A stretch of DNA of 64,000 bases from Haloterrigena sp. H1 (GTDB lineage Archaea; Halobacteriota; Halobacteria; Halobacteriales; Natrialbaceae), in assembly GCF_005938085.1 (NCBI RefSeq), contig NZ_SMZK01000001.1, positions 744,001 to 808,000 of the forward strand. The letters are read 5' to 3'. A model generated the notes under the pieces. That model made no database searches, was not told the DNA's origin, and worked only from the letters and a program-made list of their open reading frames with translations. Of the stretch, positions 35,469 to 44,205 are shown one piece after another; position 1 is the stretch's first letter, and each line of letters begins with the position of its first letter. The position numbers were made by a program, and so were the translations under genes.

Positions 35469-35492
35469 GGGCAGCGAGACGAGTGACCGTCG

Positions 35493-36557
35493 CTACGCGT
35501 CGCGCTCGATGACGAACTCCGTGAACTCCTCGAGCTTTCGCGTCGTCTCGGCGTCGAAGTCCACCTCGTCGATCGCCGCCCGCGCCTCGGCGGCCCGCTC
35601 GAGGGCACACTCGCGGGCGTACTCGATGCTCCCCGTCTCCTCGAGGATCGCGAGGGCCTCGTTGATTTCGTCGTCGGTGTTGTCGTCGGCCTCGAGAATC
35701 GTCTGGAGCCGCTGGGCGCGCTCCGGCTCGCTTTCCGCCAGCGCGTGGATGACAAGCAGCGTCTGTTTGCCCTCGCGGATGTCGTTGCCGAACTCCTTGC
35801 CGAACTCGCCAGACCGACCCAGCGAGTGTTCGACGTCCAAGATGTCGTCGCCGATCTGGAAGGCGACGGCAGTCAGTTCCGCGTACGTGGCGACGGCTTC
35901 CTCAACCTCGTCGGGTTGGTCGGTGATGATTGCGGCCAGCCGGGCGACGATCCGCGCGAGACAGCCGGTCTTGCACGCACACATCTCGAGGTACTCGTCG
36001 GTGCTGACCTGGACCTCGCGTTCGTTGTGCCAGCAGATGTCCATCCCTTGCCCGAGATGGGTCCGGTTGAGTTCGGCCACCAGCATCTCGTAGGCGGCCA
36101 GCCGCCGGTCACCCGGTAGGTCGGCCGGGTTCCGTGCGATGACTTTCAGCGGGAGGAAGTACATCGCATTGCCGACGTTGAGCGCGATGTCGTGTCCGTA
36201 GACGTGATGCAGTGCTGGTTCACCACGCCGCATCGTCGCCTCGTCCTCGACGTCGTCGACGATGATCGTCCCGTTGTGCAGGAGTTCGGGAATACAGGCA
36301 TAGGGGAGGTACTCGGCCGGATCCTCACCGAATCCCTCGATGAAGACCAGAAAGAGGATCGCACGCCACCGTTTCCCACCGCGATCGAGGAGATCCCACA
36401 GCGGCGTCGCCAGCGCACACTCGATGCTGGTGGGATCGTACTCGTAGGTCGGTGGGCCGAAGAACGTCTCGAGATAGTCCGCGTCGATCTCGCGTGGGAT
36501 CAGGTCGGCGATCGCCTCGTCGATAGCCGGCCGCCAGTCGGCAAGCGTCTCCCGCAT
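35493..36557 (-). CDS. Polyprenyl diphosphate synthase (GGPP/FGPP synthase type)
   Basis: A 354-residue trans-prenyltransferase. The first Asp-rich motif is IIVDDVED, the second is FQIGDDILDVE, and RGGKRWRAIL carries the diphosphate-binding basics. Residues four and five before the first motif are small (Gly, Thr), which allows C20 or longer chains. Haloarchaea need C20 and C25 chains for archaeol lipids and quinone side chains. Head and tail look complete. It is a single minus-strand gene with its own promoter. Confidence 0.88.
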   Translation of the reverse strand: MRETLADWRPAIDEAIADLIPREIDADYLETFFGPPTYEYDPTSIECALATPLWDLLDRGGKRWRAILFLVFIEGFGEDPAEYLPYACIPELLHNGTIIVDDVEDEATMRRGEPALHHVYGHDIALNVGNAMYFLPLKVIARNPADLPGDRRLAAYEMLVAELNRTHLGQGMDICWHNEREVQVSTDEYLEMCACKTGCLARIVARLAAIITDQPDEVEEAVATYAELTAVAFQIGDDILDVEHSLGRSGEFGKEFGNDIREGKQTLLVIHALAESEPERAQRLQTILEADDNTDDEINEALAILEETGSIEYARECALERAAEARAAIDEVDFDAETTRKLEEFTEFVIERDA

Positions 36558-36580
36558 ACGAGTTTCGAGCAGGAGCGGCG

Positions 36581-36587
36581 TAAAAAA
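36581..36587 (-). promoter_or_regulatory. Leaderless promoter of the polyprenyl synthase gene
   Basis: TTTTTTA on the minus strand lies 24-30 nt before ATG 36557, the correct distance for a TATA box of a leaderless haloarchaeal transcript. Confidence 0.5.
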
Positions 36588-36721
36588 GGTTCGTAGTTAG
36601 ACCTGTTAGTAATAGAGAACAACTGGTGGGCTGTTCTTTCCGCGCCGGCGTTTACTATCGGCCTGCGAGCGTGGCGAGGGCGAACGGTACAGTTACCCGG
36701 CCCTCGGTCCACGATACGGGC

Positions 36722-38032
36722 ATGACCGCCTGGATCGGCTCGATCTTCGAGAGTGACATCGGTTGGAACCACCTCGAGTCCCTCGTCGACGTCGGCAATC
36801 GCATGGCCGGCAGCGAGGGCGAACGCGAGGCTGCCGAACTGACCCGGGACGCGCTAGCCGACGCCGGCGCGCGGGACGCCCGCCTCGAGCCCTTCGAGAT
36901 ACAGGGCTGGACCCGTGGCGACAGCGCGATCACGGCTGGCGACACGACACAGGACTGTATCGCGCTGCCGCGCAGTCCCGACGACCGCGTCACCGGGCCG
37001 CTGGTCGACCTCGGCTACGGCCTTCCCGCGGATTTCGAGGCGACCGATATCGAGGGCGCGATCGTCATGGTCCGCAGCGACGTGCCAGACTACTACGACC
37101 GGTACCTCCACCGCCGCGAAAAGTACTATCACGCCGTCGAGAACGGTGCTGTCGGTTTCGTCTACCGCAACCACGTCGAGGGCTGTCTGCCGCCGACCGG
37201 CAGCGTGGGAACCGACGCGGACCCGATCGGCGAGATTCCGGCCGTCGGCGTCTCGAGCGAGGTCGGCGCACGACTGGCACGCCGGTTCGACGGCGAATCG
37301 ATCACGCTCGCCGTCGAGGCAGATATTCACCCCACAGAAAGCCAGAACGTCCATGCTGAGCTCGGCCCCGACACCGACGAGCGCGTCCTCGTGACGAGCC
37401 ACGTCGACGCCCACGACATCGCCGAGGGTGCGATGGACAACGGCGCCGGCACCGCGATGGTCGTCGAACTCGCGAACGCGCTGGCCGCCCGCGAGGACGA
37501 CCTCGAGACCCGCGTCGAGTTCGTCGCCTTCGGCGCCGAAGAGGTCGGTCTGGTCGGCTCGAGCCGGTACGTCGAGGACGCCGACGCCGACACGATCAAG
37601 ACGGTGGTCAACAACGACGGCGTCGTCAACGACCGAACGCTCGAACTCGTCACGCACGGCTTCGACGCGCTCGCGGACACCGCAGACGAGATCGCCGAGC
37701 GATACGATCATCCGATCGGGACGGTGCCAACGCTTGGCCCCCACAGCGATCACTGGCCGTTCGTCGTGGCGGGTATCCCTGGCTGTTACGTCAGATCGGT
37801 TTCCGAGGGCTCGGGCCGGGGTTGGGGACACACGTTCGCCGATACGATCGAGAAACTCGAGCCACGAAACCTGCGCGAACAAGCGATCCTCCTGACCGCG
37901 TACGTCGTCGCGCTCGCTCGCGAGGACGTGACCGTCGCTCACCGCGAGCCCAACGCCATCGCAGCCGACCTCGAAGCACAGGACCTCGCCGAAGGAATGA
38001 AGGTGACTGGCGACTGGCCCTACGACGAGTGA
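36722..38032 (+). CDS. M28-family zinc aminopeptidase-like protein
   Basis: ATG 36722 (MTAWIGSIFES) gives 436 residues. The dizinc ligands are visible in order: SHVDAHD (His), GAMDNGAG (bridging Asp), AFGAEEVG (catalytic Glu and ligand Glu), VVNNDG (Asp) and GPHSDHWPF (His). Residues about 100-230 form a protease-associated-like insert. No signal peptide is seen, so it is probably cytoplasmic. It should remove N-terminal amino acids from peptides. A TATA-like TTTACTAT about 70 bp upstream would leave a short leader. Confidence 0.87.
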   Translation: MTAWIGSIFESDIGWNHLESLVDVGNRMAGSEGEREAAELTRDALADAGARDARLEPFEIQGWTRGDSAITAGDTTQDCIALPRSPDDRVTGPLVDLGYGLPADFEATDIEGAIVMVRSDVPDYYDRYLHRREKYYHAVENGAVGFVYRNHVEGCLPPTGSVGTDADPIGEIPAVGVSSEVGARLARRFDGESITLAVEADIHPTESQNVHAELGPDTDERVLVTSHVDAHDIAEGAMDNGAGTAMVVELANALAAREDDLETRVEFVAFGAEEVGLVGSSRYVEDADADTIKTVVNNDGVVNDRTLELVTHGFDALADTADEIAERYDHPIGTVPTLGPHSDHWPFVVAGIPGCYVRSVSEGSGRGWGHTFADTIEKLEPRNLREQAILLTAYVVALAREDVTVAHREPNAIAADLEAQDLAEGMKVTGDWPYDE

Positions 38033-38164
38033 AGTCGTGGGCGTTCGCGCTGCTACCGCTGTAACACGTCGCCATCCTCGAACATACCGGGCGGATCGAC
38101 CGCCGGCACGCGGTCGGCGACCGACAACCGTACCCTTTTCATTGGGCCGTGTGAACTGACGACC

Positions 38165-38938
38165 ATGGATGCCGCGTGGAGCGCCGGCGAAGAGCCCGTC
38201 GTCGGCGTCGTCGATGGCTCAGCGGCCGACACTGACGCCATCGAAATCGATACTCGCCTCGAGTCGGCCGCCGCCGACGTGACGATCGTCAGCGACGGCC
38301 TCGAGACCGTTCTCGCGGCGGAGCCGTCGGTGCTGGTCGCGGCCGGCGAAGCACCGCTGACAGCGCTCGCGCGGGCTGACGTCGACGCACCCGTGCTTCC
38401 GGTCGGTTCCGTGTCTGGCATCGAGTCGGTCGATCTGAATCGCCTCCCCGACGCCCTCGAAGCCACCCTCGATGGAGACGCCGTCCGTCGCCCACGGCCG
38501 GTCCTGAGCGTCGCCCTCGAGTCGAATGACGGTGTCGTCCGCGACCGCGCGCTGTTCGACGTGACACTCGTCACGGACGAGCCGGCGCGGATCTCCGAAT
38601 ACGGCGTCCACAGCCGCGGCCAGCCCATCGCGACGTTTCGCGCCGACGGCGTCGTCGCGGCGACGCCCGCCGGCAGCCACGGCTACGCCAGCACCGTCGA
38701 CGCTCCACAGGTTTCGGCGGCGATCGACGCGATCGCAGTCGCTCCGATCGGACCGTTCGTCACCCAGACCCGCCAGTGGGTCCTTCCCGACGACGACCTC
38801 GCGTTTACTGTCGAGCGAAACGAAAACGACGTCTGTCTCGTCGCCGACGACCGATTGGTCGGTATGGTGTCGATGGACGCTCGAGTCACCGTCTCCGTCA
38901 CCGACACGCTTCCGACGCTGGTCGTGCCGGAGGCGTGA
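38165..38938 (+). CDS. Divergent NAD-kinase-like protein lacking the GGDG motif
   Basis: A 257-residue protein whose C-terminal part resembles NAD kinase: FRADGVVAATPAGSHGYA matches the TPTGSTAY substrate loop, and AVAPIGPFVTQTRQWVLP matches the LTPIxPHxLxxRP strand. At the place of the ATP-binding GGDGT loop it reads AAGEAPLTA, and the NE/ND pair is ALFDV. Without these residues, phosphorylation of NAD is unlikely. It may bind NAD(P) or a related nucleotide as a regulator. The fold call is fairly safe; the function is unknown. Confidence 0.68.
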   Translation: MDAAWSAGEEPVVGVVDGSAADTDAIEIDTRLESAAADVTIVSDGLETVLAAEPSVLVAAGEAPLTALARADVDAPVLPVGSVSGIESVDLNRLPDALEATLDGDAVRRPRPVLSVALESNDGVVRDRALFDVTLVTDEPARISEYGVHSRGQPIATFRADGVVAATPAGSHGYASTVDAPQVSAAIDAIAVAPIGPFVTQTRQWVLPDDDLAFTVERNENDVCLVADDRLVGMVSMDARVTVSVTDTLPTLVVPEA

Positions 38939-38976
38939 CTCGACGCGGATCACACGAGCGCGCGGCGGCGGACGGC

Positions 38977-39237
38977 TTAGCTATTATAGGGCTCCTCGTC
39001 TCGGTGAGCGTCTGGATTCTCCTGCTCGAGGGCGTCGTCTTCCCGATCGTCTGACTTGTGTTCGATGTCCTGCTGTCGCTGTGTCTCGTCCTGTCGCTCG
39101 CGCGCTTCCTGTTCTTCCTCTGTCAGTTCGTCTTCGGCGCGCGCCTCTTTGGGGTCGGTCTTCTCGTGCTCGAGCTGGACATCCCGTCCGTGTTCTTCTT
39201 TGCCGATGTTCTCACGCTCGTCGGTGTTGTCGGACAT
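38977..39237 (-). CDS. Small highly charged protein
   Basis: Starting at ATG 39237 (MSDNTDERENIGKEEHG), 86 residues follow, made almost wholly of Glu, Asp, Lys, Arg and Gln (for example ELTEEEQEARERQDET). It should be a long helix or disordered. Similar conserved short acidic proteins occur in haloarchaea without known function. The upstream 18 codons of the open frame (with Pro, Phe, Met) look non-coding. Confidence 0.55.
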   Translation of the reverse strand: MSDNTDERENIGKEEHGRDVQLEHEKTDPKEARAEDELTEEEQEARERQDETQRQQDIEHKSDDREDDALEQENPDAHRDEEPYNS

Positions 39238-39338
39238 CGTGATCCCGGACGTGGATACCGGCGGTTTATGAAAAGGCATTGGGCTTGCCAAGGTCGGTGC
39301 GCGATCGATGGTGGCCCACCACGTCGCCGATCAGCTGA

Positions 39339-40022
39339 TTACCACGGCTCGCCGGACGCGAGGTCGATCTCGCTGTCGCCTTTCTCGGACGGGCAGATGT
39401 CTGCCAGCACGCAGTCGCCACAGTCGGGGTTCCGTGCCGTACAGACCGCTCGCCCGTGATCGATACAGAGATGGGTGAACTGCTGCCAGTACCCCTCGGG
39501 AACGATTCCCATCAGCACCTCCTCGATCCGCTCGGGGCGTTCCTCCTCGGTCAGTCCAAGCCGCTGTGAGAGTCGCTGGACGTGCGTGTCGACGACGATT
39601 CCCTCGACGACGTCGTGGCCGTGCTGGAGGACGACGTTGGCCGTCTTCCGCCCGACACCCGACAGCTCGGTCAGCTCGTCCATCGTATCCGGCACCTCGC
39701 CGTCGTGGTCCTCGAGGATCGTCTCGCAGGCGCTGCGGATGTACTTCGCCTTGTTGTTGTAGTAGGTGATCGAATTCAGGTCTTCGGCGAGTTCGTCCTG
39801 CTCCGCGTTTGCGTAGTCTTCGGGGCCGTCGTACTTCTCGAAGAGGTGTTTCGTCTCCGTGTTGACCCGCTCGTCGGTACACTGTGCCGAGAGAATCACC
39901 GCGATCAGCAACTCGAGACGATTCGAGTACCGCAACGAAATCGTCGAATCGGGGTATTCGGCCTCGAGCCGGTCGACGACCGTCTCGGCCTGTGCCTGCC
40001 GTGTCTCGCGTGGGGTGCCCAT
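39339..40022 (-). CDS. nth: Endonuclease III, DNA glycosylase/AP lyase
   Basis: A 227-residue base-excision repair enzyme. The helix-hairpin-helix reads LSGVGRKTANVVL with the catalytic Lys, the GVVVDTHVQRLS-like stretch supplies the catalytic Asp, and the 4Fe-4S ligands are in CTARNPDCGDCVLADIC with the family spacing C-x6-C-x2-C-x5-C. It removes oxidised pyrimidines and cuts the abasic strand. The start ATG 40022 gives the normal length. Confidence 0.95.
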   Translation of the reverse strand: MGTPRETRQAQAETVVDRLEAEYPDSTISLRYSNRLELLIAVILSAQCTDERVNTETKHLFEKYDGPEDYANAEQDELAEDLNSITYYNNKAKYIRSACETILEDHDGEVPDTMDELTELSGVGRKTANVVLQHGHDVVEGIVVDTHVQRLSQRLGLTEEERPERIEEVLMGIVPEGYWQQFTHLCIDHGRAVCTARNPDCGDCVLADICPSEKGDSEIDLASGEPW

Positions 40023-40110
40023 AGGGGTGTGGTGGCAGCCGGCTCGTTTCAGCGTTCGGGTTCGATTCCGGCCGACACAGCAGGGCCGACCGGTGGCCGA
40101 ATGCCGTGAG

Positions 40111-40117
40111 CTTTAAG
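40111..40117 (+). promoter_or_regulatory. Leaderless promoter of the phosphomevalonate decarboxylase gene
   Basis: CTTTAAG lies 25-31 bp before ATG 40142, as expected for a TATA box. It excludes the upstream in-frame ATG at 40106 as the start. Confidence 0.6.
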
Positions 40118-40141
40118 CGGCCCTCAGCCACCTATCTTGGT

Positions 40142-41125
40142 ATGAAAGCCACGGCCATGGCCCACCCCATTCAGGGGTTAGTCAAGTATCACGGGATGCG
40201 CGACGACATCAAGCGATTCCCGTATCACGACAGTATCAGCCTCTGTACGGCCCCAAGCCACACGCGGACGACTGTCGAGTTCTCGATGGACTACGACGAG
40301 GACACGTTCGTCGTCGACGGCGAGGAACTCGACGGGCGCGCGTACGAACGCGTCGAGGCCGTCGTCGAAAAGGCTCGCTCGAAATCCGACGCCGCTCACA
40401 CCGTCTATCCGGTCCGCCTCGAGAGCGAGAACAGCTTCCCCTCGAACGTCGGGCTGGGCTCCTCTTCGTCTGGCTTTGCAGCCGCCGCGATGGCACTGGC
40501 CGAAGCGGCCGACCTCGATGCTTCGCGACAGGAGATATCGACGATCGCCCGCGTCGGCTCGGCGTCGTCCGCTCGAGCGGTCACCGGCGCGTTCTCCCAG
40601 CTCTACACCGGACTCAACGACGAGGATTGTTACTCCGAGCGGATTCCGTCCGATCTTCACGAAAATCTCAAAATCGTTGTCGGGCTCGTCCCCTACCACA
40701 AAGAGACCGAGGACGCGCACCGAGAGGCCGCCGACAGCCACATGTTCCAGGCGCGCAACGCCCACATCCACGGCCAGATCGCCGAGATGCGCGATGCGCT
40801 TCGGGACAACGACTTCGAACGGACGTTCGAACTCGCTGAACAGGACTCGCTGTCGCTTGCGGCGACCACGATGACTGGTCCTTCGGGCTGGGTTTACTGG
40901 CAGCCAGCGACCCTCGCGATCTTCAACACGGTTCGTGAACTCCGCGAGGAAGAGGACATCCCCGTCTACTTCTCGACTGACACCGGTGCCAGCGTCTACG
41001 TCAACACCACCGAGGAGTACGCCGAGGAAGTCGAGGAAGCGGTCGCCGACTGTGGCGTCTCGACGACCATCTGGGATGTCGGTGGTCCTGCGAAGCTGCT
41101 CGACGAGGATCAGCACCTCTTCTAA
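40142..41125 (+). CDS. mvaD: Phosphomevalonate decarboxylase (diphosphomevalonate decarboxylase family, GHMP fold)
   Basis: A 327-residue GHMP-fold enzyme. It opens with AMAHPIQGLVKYHGM, and the ATP loop reads ENSFPSNVGLGSSSSGFAAA. RVGSASSARAVTGAF is the conserved substrate segment, and FSTDTGASVYV is the late conserved motif with the catalytic Asp region. In haloarchaea this family decarboxylates mevalonate 5-phosphate to isopentenyl phosphate, which isopentenyl phosphate kinase then converts to IPP. That assignment comes from family knowledge. It supplies the precursor for lipid-forming polyprenyl synthases such as the one at 35493. Confidence 0.88.
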   Translation: MKATAMAHPIQGLVKYHGMRDDIKRFPYHDSISLCTAPSHTRTTVEFSMDYDEDTFVVDGEELDGRAYERVEAVVEKARSKSDAAHTVYPVRLESENSFPSNVGLGSSSSGFAAAAMALAEAADLDASRQEISTIARVGSASSARAVTGAFSQLYTGLNDEDCYSERIPSDLHENLKIVVGLVPYHKETEDAHREAADSHMFQARNAHIHGQIAEMRDALRDNDFERTFELAEQDSLSLAATTMTGPSGWVYWQPATLAIFNTVRELREEEDIPVYFSTDTGASVYVNTTEEYAEEVEEAVADCGVSTTIWDVGGPAKLLDEDQHLF

Positions 41126-41126
41126 C

Positions 41127-41179
41127 CAACCTTTTGCGCTGCGCTCCCTCGCGTTGCTCGGTCGCTCGGCAAAAGGTTG
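41127..41179. terminator. Long stem-loop just after the decarboxylase gene
   Basis: Two bases after the stop codon an 11-bp perfect inverted repeat begins: CAACCTTTTGC (41127-41137) and GCAAAAGGTTG (41169-41179), with a GC-rich 31-nt loop. It may end the decarboxylase transcript or be a dispersed haloarchaeal intergenic repeat. The rest of the gap up to 41363 shows no gene. Confidence 0.5.
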
Positions 41180-41363
41180 ATCAAAAGCACTCCTCCCTCC
41201 GTTCCGAACGCGTAGCGTTCTCCACGTCAGTCGTCGGCCCGCTCGCTCACCCTTCGGGTTCGCCCGCGATCGGTGTCGGTGAATCGCCTGCCGTTCCCGG
41301 CCATCGATTTTGGACGGTGCTGTTCAAGTCACCCGCTTCTTTCAAGAACACTTACCCCCTCGA

Positions 41364-42341
41364 TCACGTCCAGCGGTCCAGTCCCGTCTGGGTGACGCTT
41401 TCCTCGATCCGCTCGAAGCCACGTGCGACTTCGTCTTCGTCGACTTCCCACTCGTCGGTGACGTACTCGCGGGCCGCCGAGAGATCCGGCTCGAGCGCCG
41501 TCTCGAACTCGTAGTCGTCGGTCACGTTGGGGTCGCGGAACAACTGTCTCACACGGTCGCCGTGTTCGATGTGGTCGCCGCGGGCCTCGAGGACGCTCCA
41601 GAGGTCGCCGTGGTCGGCGATTTCGGAGAGCGCCGTCTTGGGGCCGATCCCGGAGACGCCCTCGTTGAAGTCCGTTCCGATGAGAATCGCTGCGTCGATC
41701 AACTGCTCGAGCGTGAGATCGTGGTGATCGAGGGTGGCCTCGAGATCCATCAGTTCGGGATCGCCTTTGCTCGTGAGCTGGCGCAGCGTCAGCGGCGCAC
41801 CGAAAAGCAGGGCGTCGTAATCCTCTGAGCCGACGTAATCGGCGTCGCCGCGTTTGACCATGTGGGCGGCCTGTGCTTCTCCCTCCGCGGGTGCCTCGAC
41901 GATGGGCACGTCGAGCAATCGAAGGAGTTCGCGGCTCGTCTCCTGGATCGTCGGCGTCAGCCGCTGGGTCCGGGACTCGAGTTGCGCGATGGCGACCGCG
42001 TCGCCTTCTTCGCGGGCGGTCTCGAGTTGTTCCTCGTAGCTGCGGCGTTGCTCGCGGCGGGATTCGATCTCGTCGTCTTTGAGCTCGGAGGGGCCGCCGT
42101 CGAAGACCATGACCGGCGTCACGTCGTTCTCGAAGAATTTGGGCAGGCCCTGGACGATACCGACGAGGTTGGCGACTTCGGTTCCGTCGCCGGTCGTGTA
42201 CGTCGAGCTATCGGTCCACTTGACCGTCGTCGTCAGATATCGGTAGAGCCAGTTGTGTGCGTCGACGGCGACGACGCCTTCGATGTCGGCGAAGGGAATC
42301 TCCTCGATGACGGCGATATCCCGGAGTGCAGCGTTTCCCAT
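41364..42341 (-). CDS. fen: Flap endonuclease 1
   Basis: A 325-residue structure-specific nuclease of the XPG/FEN1 family. The N domain has [14 protein letters not shown] and [10 protein letters not shown]. The I domain has [14 protein letters not shown] (catalytic Glu/Asp cluster), [14 protein letters not shown] and, further on, an H3TH region, [17 protein letters not shown]. The last residues QTGLDRWT form a PCNA-interacting peptide. It removes RNA-primer flaps during lagging-strand synthesis and repair. Length and motifs are normal. Confidence 0.95.
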   Translation of the reverse strand: MGNAALRDIAVIEEIPFADIEGVVAVDAHNWLYRYLTTTVKWTDSSTYTTGDGTEVANLVGIVQGLPKFFENDVTPVMVFDGGPSELKDDEIESRREQRRSYEEQLETAREEGDAVAIAQLESRTQRLTPTIQETSRELLRLLDVPIVEAPAEGEAQAAHMVKRGDADYVGSEDYDALLFGAPLTLRQLTSKGDPELMDLEATLDHHDLTLEQLIDAAILIGTDFNEGVSGIGPKTALSEIADHGDLWSVLEARGDHIEHGDRVRQLFRDPNVTDDYEFETALEPDLSAAREYVTDEWEVDEDEVARGFERIEESVTQTGLDRWT

Positions 42342-42572
42342 TGCAGGATACTTGGGACGACTGGGATTTCAATCGTTGGCTTCCATCCCCACTTCCACGA
42401 TGAGCAGAGACGGCACGCAGCGACACACTGTCAGTCGCTACTGTGGAGACGTGGACAGCAGCCATCGCAGTTATTGCTGCAACCCACGATTTGGCGGATG
42501 AAACGGCCAATAATACTCCACAGGCCACCGTTTTAGCCCGTTTAGCTTCTAGTACTGAGTGTGAGCCACCCA

Positions 42573-42773
42573 ATGTCACAGCACTCCGATCGCAACCCGT
42601 TCAACAGTTCCCTGTTCGTGACCGGCGTCGCGATGGTCCTCGCGAGTCTCGCCGCAGCAGTATGGCTGTTCAGACTCGGTGATATCGTCACCGCGCTCGG
42701 GCTTGGACTACTCGTCGCTGCCGGGCTGTTGCTGGCAGGGATCGGGCTGTCGCCCGAGGCGACGGCCCACTGA
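42573..42773 (+). CDS. Two-helix membrane miniprotein
   Basis: ATG 42573 (MSQHSDRNPFNSSLF) gives 66 residues with two hydrophobic helices (VAMVLASLAAAVWLF and VTALGLGLLVAAGLLLAGIGL). An in-frame GTG at 42561 would add four residues. No domain is recognised and it has no operon partner. The composition is that of a real haloarchaeal membrane peptide, but the function is unknown. Confidence 0.55.
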   Translation: MSQHSDRNPFNSSLFVTGVAMVLASLAAAVWLFRLGDIVTALGLGLLVAAGLLLAGIGLSPEATAH

Positions 42774-42984
42774 TCACCCTCGATATCACCGAACCCATTT
42801 TCGCTCCTATGTCGGATACACATATTTCCGTCGAGCACCTCGAGGCGAGCGCTCGTGACCGATTGCTGCGTCTCCGAGCACCGTCGACCGGGTGTACGCA
42901 GTCGGTACGGACTCCTGTCAGTGGGTGCCGGCACAGCCGCGACCTGCCCTGCGGGCCCACTGGTCACTCGTGACAGCAGACCGT

Positions 42985-43182
42985 ATGCGTCGTGCCAGTA
43001 CCATCGACGAAGCAACGTGGATGCTCATATTGTCGCTCGTCGTAGTGACGATTCTCATAAGCGTCGGAGTGGTACAGTTGTCGACCGACGGTGACTCCGG
43101 GGCGTTTTTCCGGAATCTGGGGATCAGTCTCTTTCTCGTCCTGTTCAGTGTCGGCTACTACCGAAAGTGGCGTCGAGCGTAG
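42985..43182 (+). CDS. Two-helix membrane miniprotein
   Basis: ATG 42985 gives 65 residues: a short head (MRRASTIDEATW), helix MLILSLVVVTILISVGVV, a polar loop STDGDSGAF and helix NLGISLFLVLFSVGYYRKWRR with a basic end. It converges on cydB with a 9-bp gap. A role near the cytochrome bd genes is possible but not shown, and no family is recognised. The longer open frame from 42892 is unlikely to be translated. Confidence 0.55.
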   Translation: MRRASTIDEATWMLILSLVVVTILISVGVVQLSTDGDSGAFFRNLGISLFLVLFSVGYYRKWRRA

Positions 43183-43191
43183 GCGACCGGC

Positions 43192-44205
43192 CTACGCGTA
43201 GGACTCTCCGTCTTCGACAGGACCGCTGAACGCGGAATACAAGACGACGAAGTACGACGCGACCAGCGGCAACAGAACGGCTGCGCCGATGGTCGTGAGA
43301 TTCAGCGACAGCGGCGACACGATCGCATCCGCGACCGTGAGCCCAGTCGCCGGGTCGATCAGCGGGAACAGCAGCGTCGCCGCGAGTGCGACGAGTCCGT
43401 ACACCTGCCCCGCGACGGCCACGAAGGCCAGGTAGTAGCGACCGGCCCACCCGGCGACCACGTGAACACCGGCGAGTAGCACCGTCAGCCCAAGCAGGCC
43501 AAGCGTCGGTACCGAGAGCAACGCGACGTGTGGTGACGACCGACTGCCAACGACCAGCGTCGCGACCGCCAACAGGAGGTAGACGACCTGCGCGAGATGG
43601 CCGAGTGACCGCGTCTCGAGCCGGACGTCGCCCCGGGTTTTCAGTCCGAGGAAGGCAGCACCGTCGACGATCGTCAGTGCGACGACGGCCAGACCAGCCA
43701 GCAAGCTAGCGATTGAGGCGACGCCCTCGACGCCGAACAGCCAGTTGCCGACGAAGACACCGAGGAAGAACGGTGACGCGATACTCCCGCCAATGAACGC
43801 GCGGCCCCACCAGCGCTGCCAGTCCTCGTCGTGGCGCTGTTCGTACATCTCGGGGGCGAGCCCGCGCACGATGAGCGCACCGAGGATCGCGAACATCAGC
43901 AGGTAGTGGCGACTGAACAGCGTCGCGTACACCGACGGGAAGACGGCAAACAGCATGCCCCCGAAGACGACCAGCCACACCTCGTTGCCGTCCCAGAACG
44001 GGCCGATCGCGGTCAGCAACTGCTCACGCTCGCCGTCGGTCGTTCGCGTGGCAAACAGCGCGCCGACGCCGAAGTCGAATCCGTCGAGAAACAGGAAGGT
44101 CCCGAAGACGGCGAACACCAGCCCGAACCAGAGTTCCTCGAGCGGCAGGCCAAAGAGTGGGCCATTAGCGAGGGCGGGCGTCGCCACGATCGATACGTCA
44201 GTCAT
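43192..44205 (-). CDS. cydB: Cytochrome bd-type quinol oxidase subunit II
   Basis: ATG 44205 gives 337 residues with about nine helices. ELWFGLVFAVFGTFLFLDGFDFGVGAL is the conserved first-helix motif, and GPFWDGNEVWLVVFGGMLFAVFP and GRAFIGGSIASPFFLGVFVGN follow. Together with CydA it forms the membrane oxidase that reduces oxygen with quinol at high oxygen affinity. The gene overlaps the end of cydA by 8 nt and is translated in the same direction. Confidence 0.92.
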   Translation of the reverse strand: MTDVSIVATPALANGPLFGLPLEELWFGLVFAVFGTFLFLDGFDFGVGALFATRTTDGEREQLLTAIGPFWDGNEVWLVVFGGMLFAVFPSVYATLFSRHYLLMFAILGALIVRGLAPEMYEQRHDEDWQRWWGRAFIGGSIASPFFLGVFVGNWLFGVEGVASIASLLAGLAVVALTIVDGAAFLGLKTRGDVRLETRSLGHLAQVVYLLLAVATLVVGSRSSPHVALLSVPTLGLLGLTVLLAGVHVVAGWAGRYYLAFVAVAGQVYGLVALAATLLFPLIDPATGLTVADAIVSPLSLNLTTIGAAVLLPLVASYFVVLYSAFSGPVEDGESYA

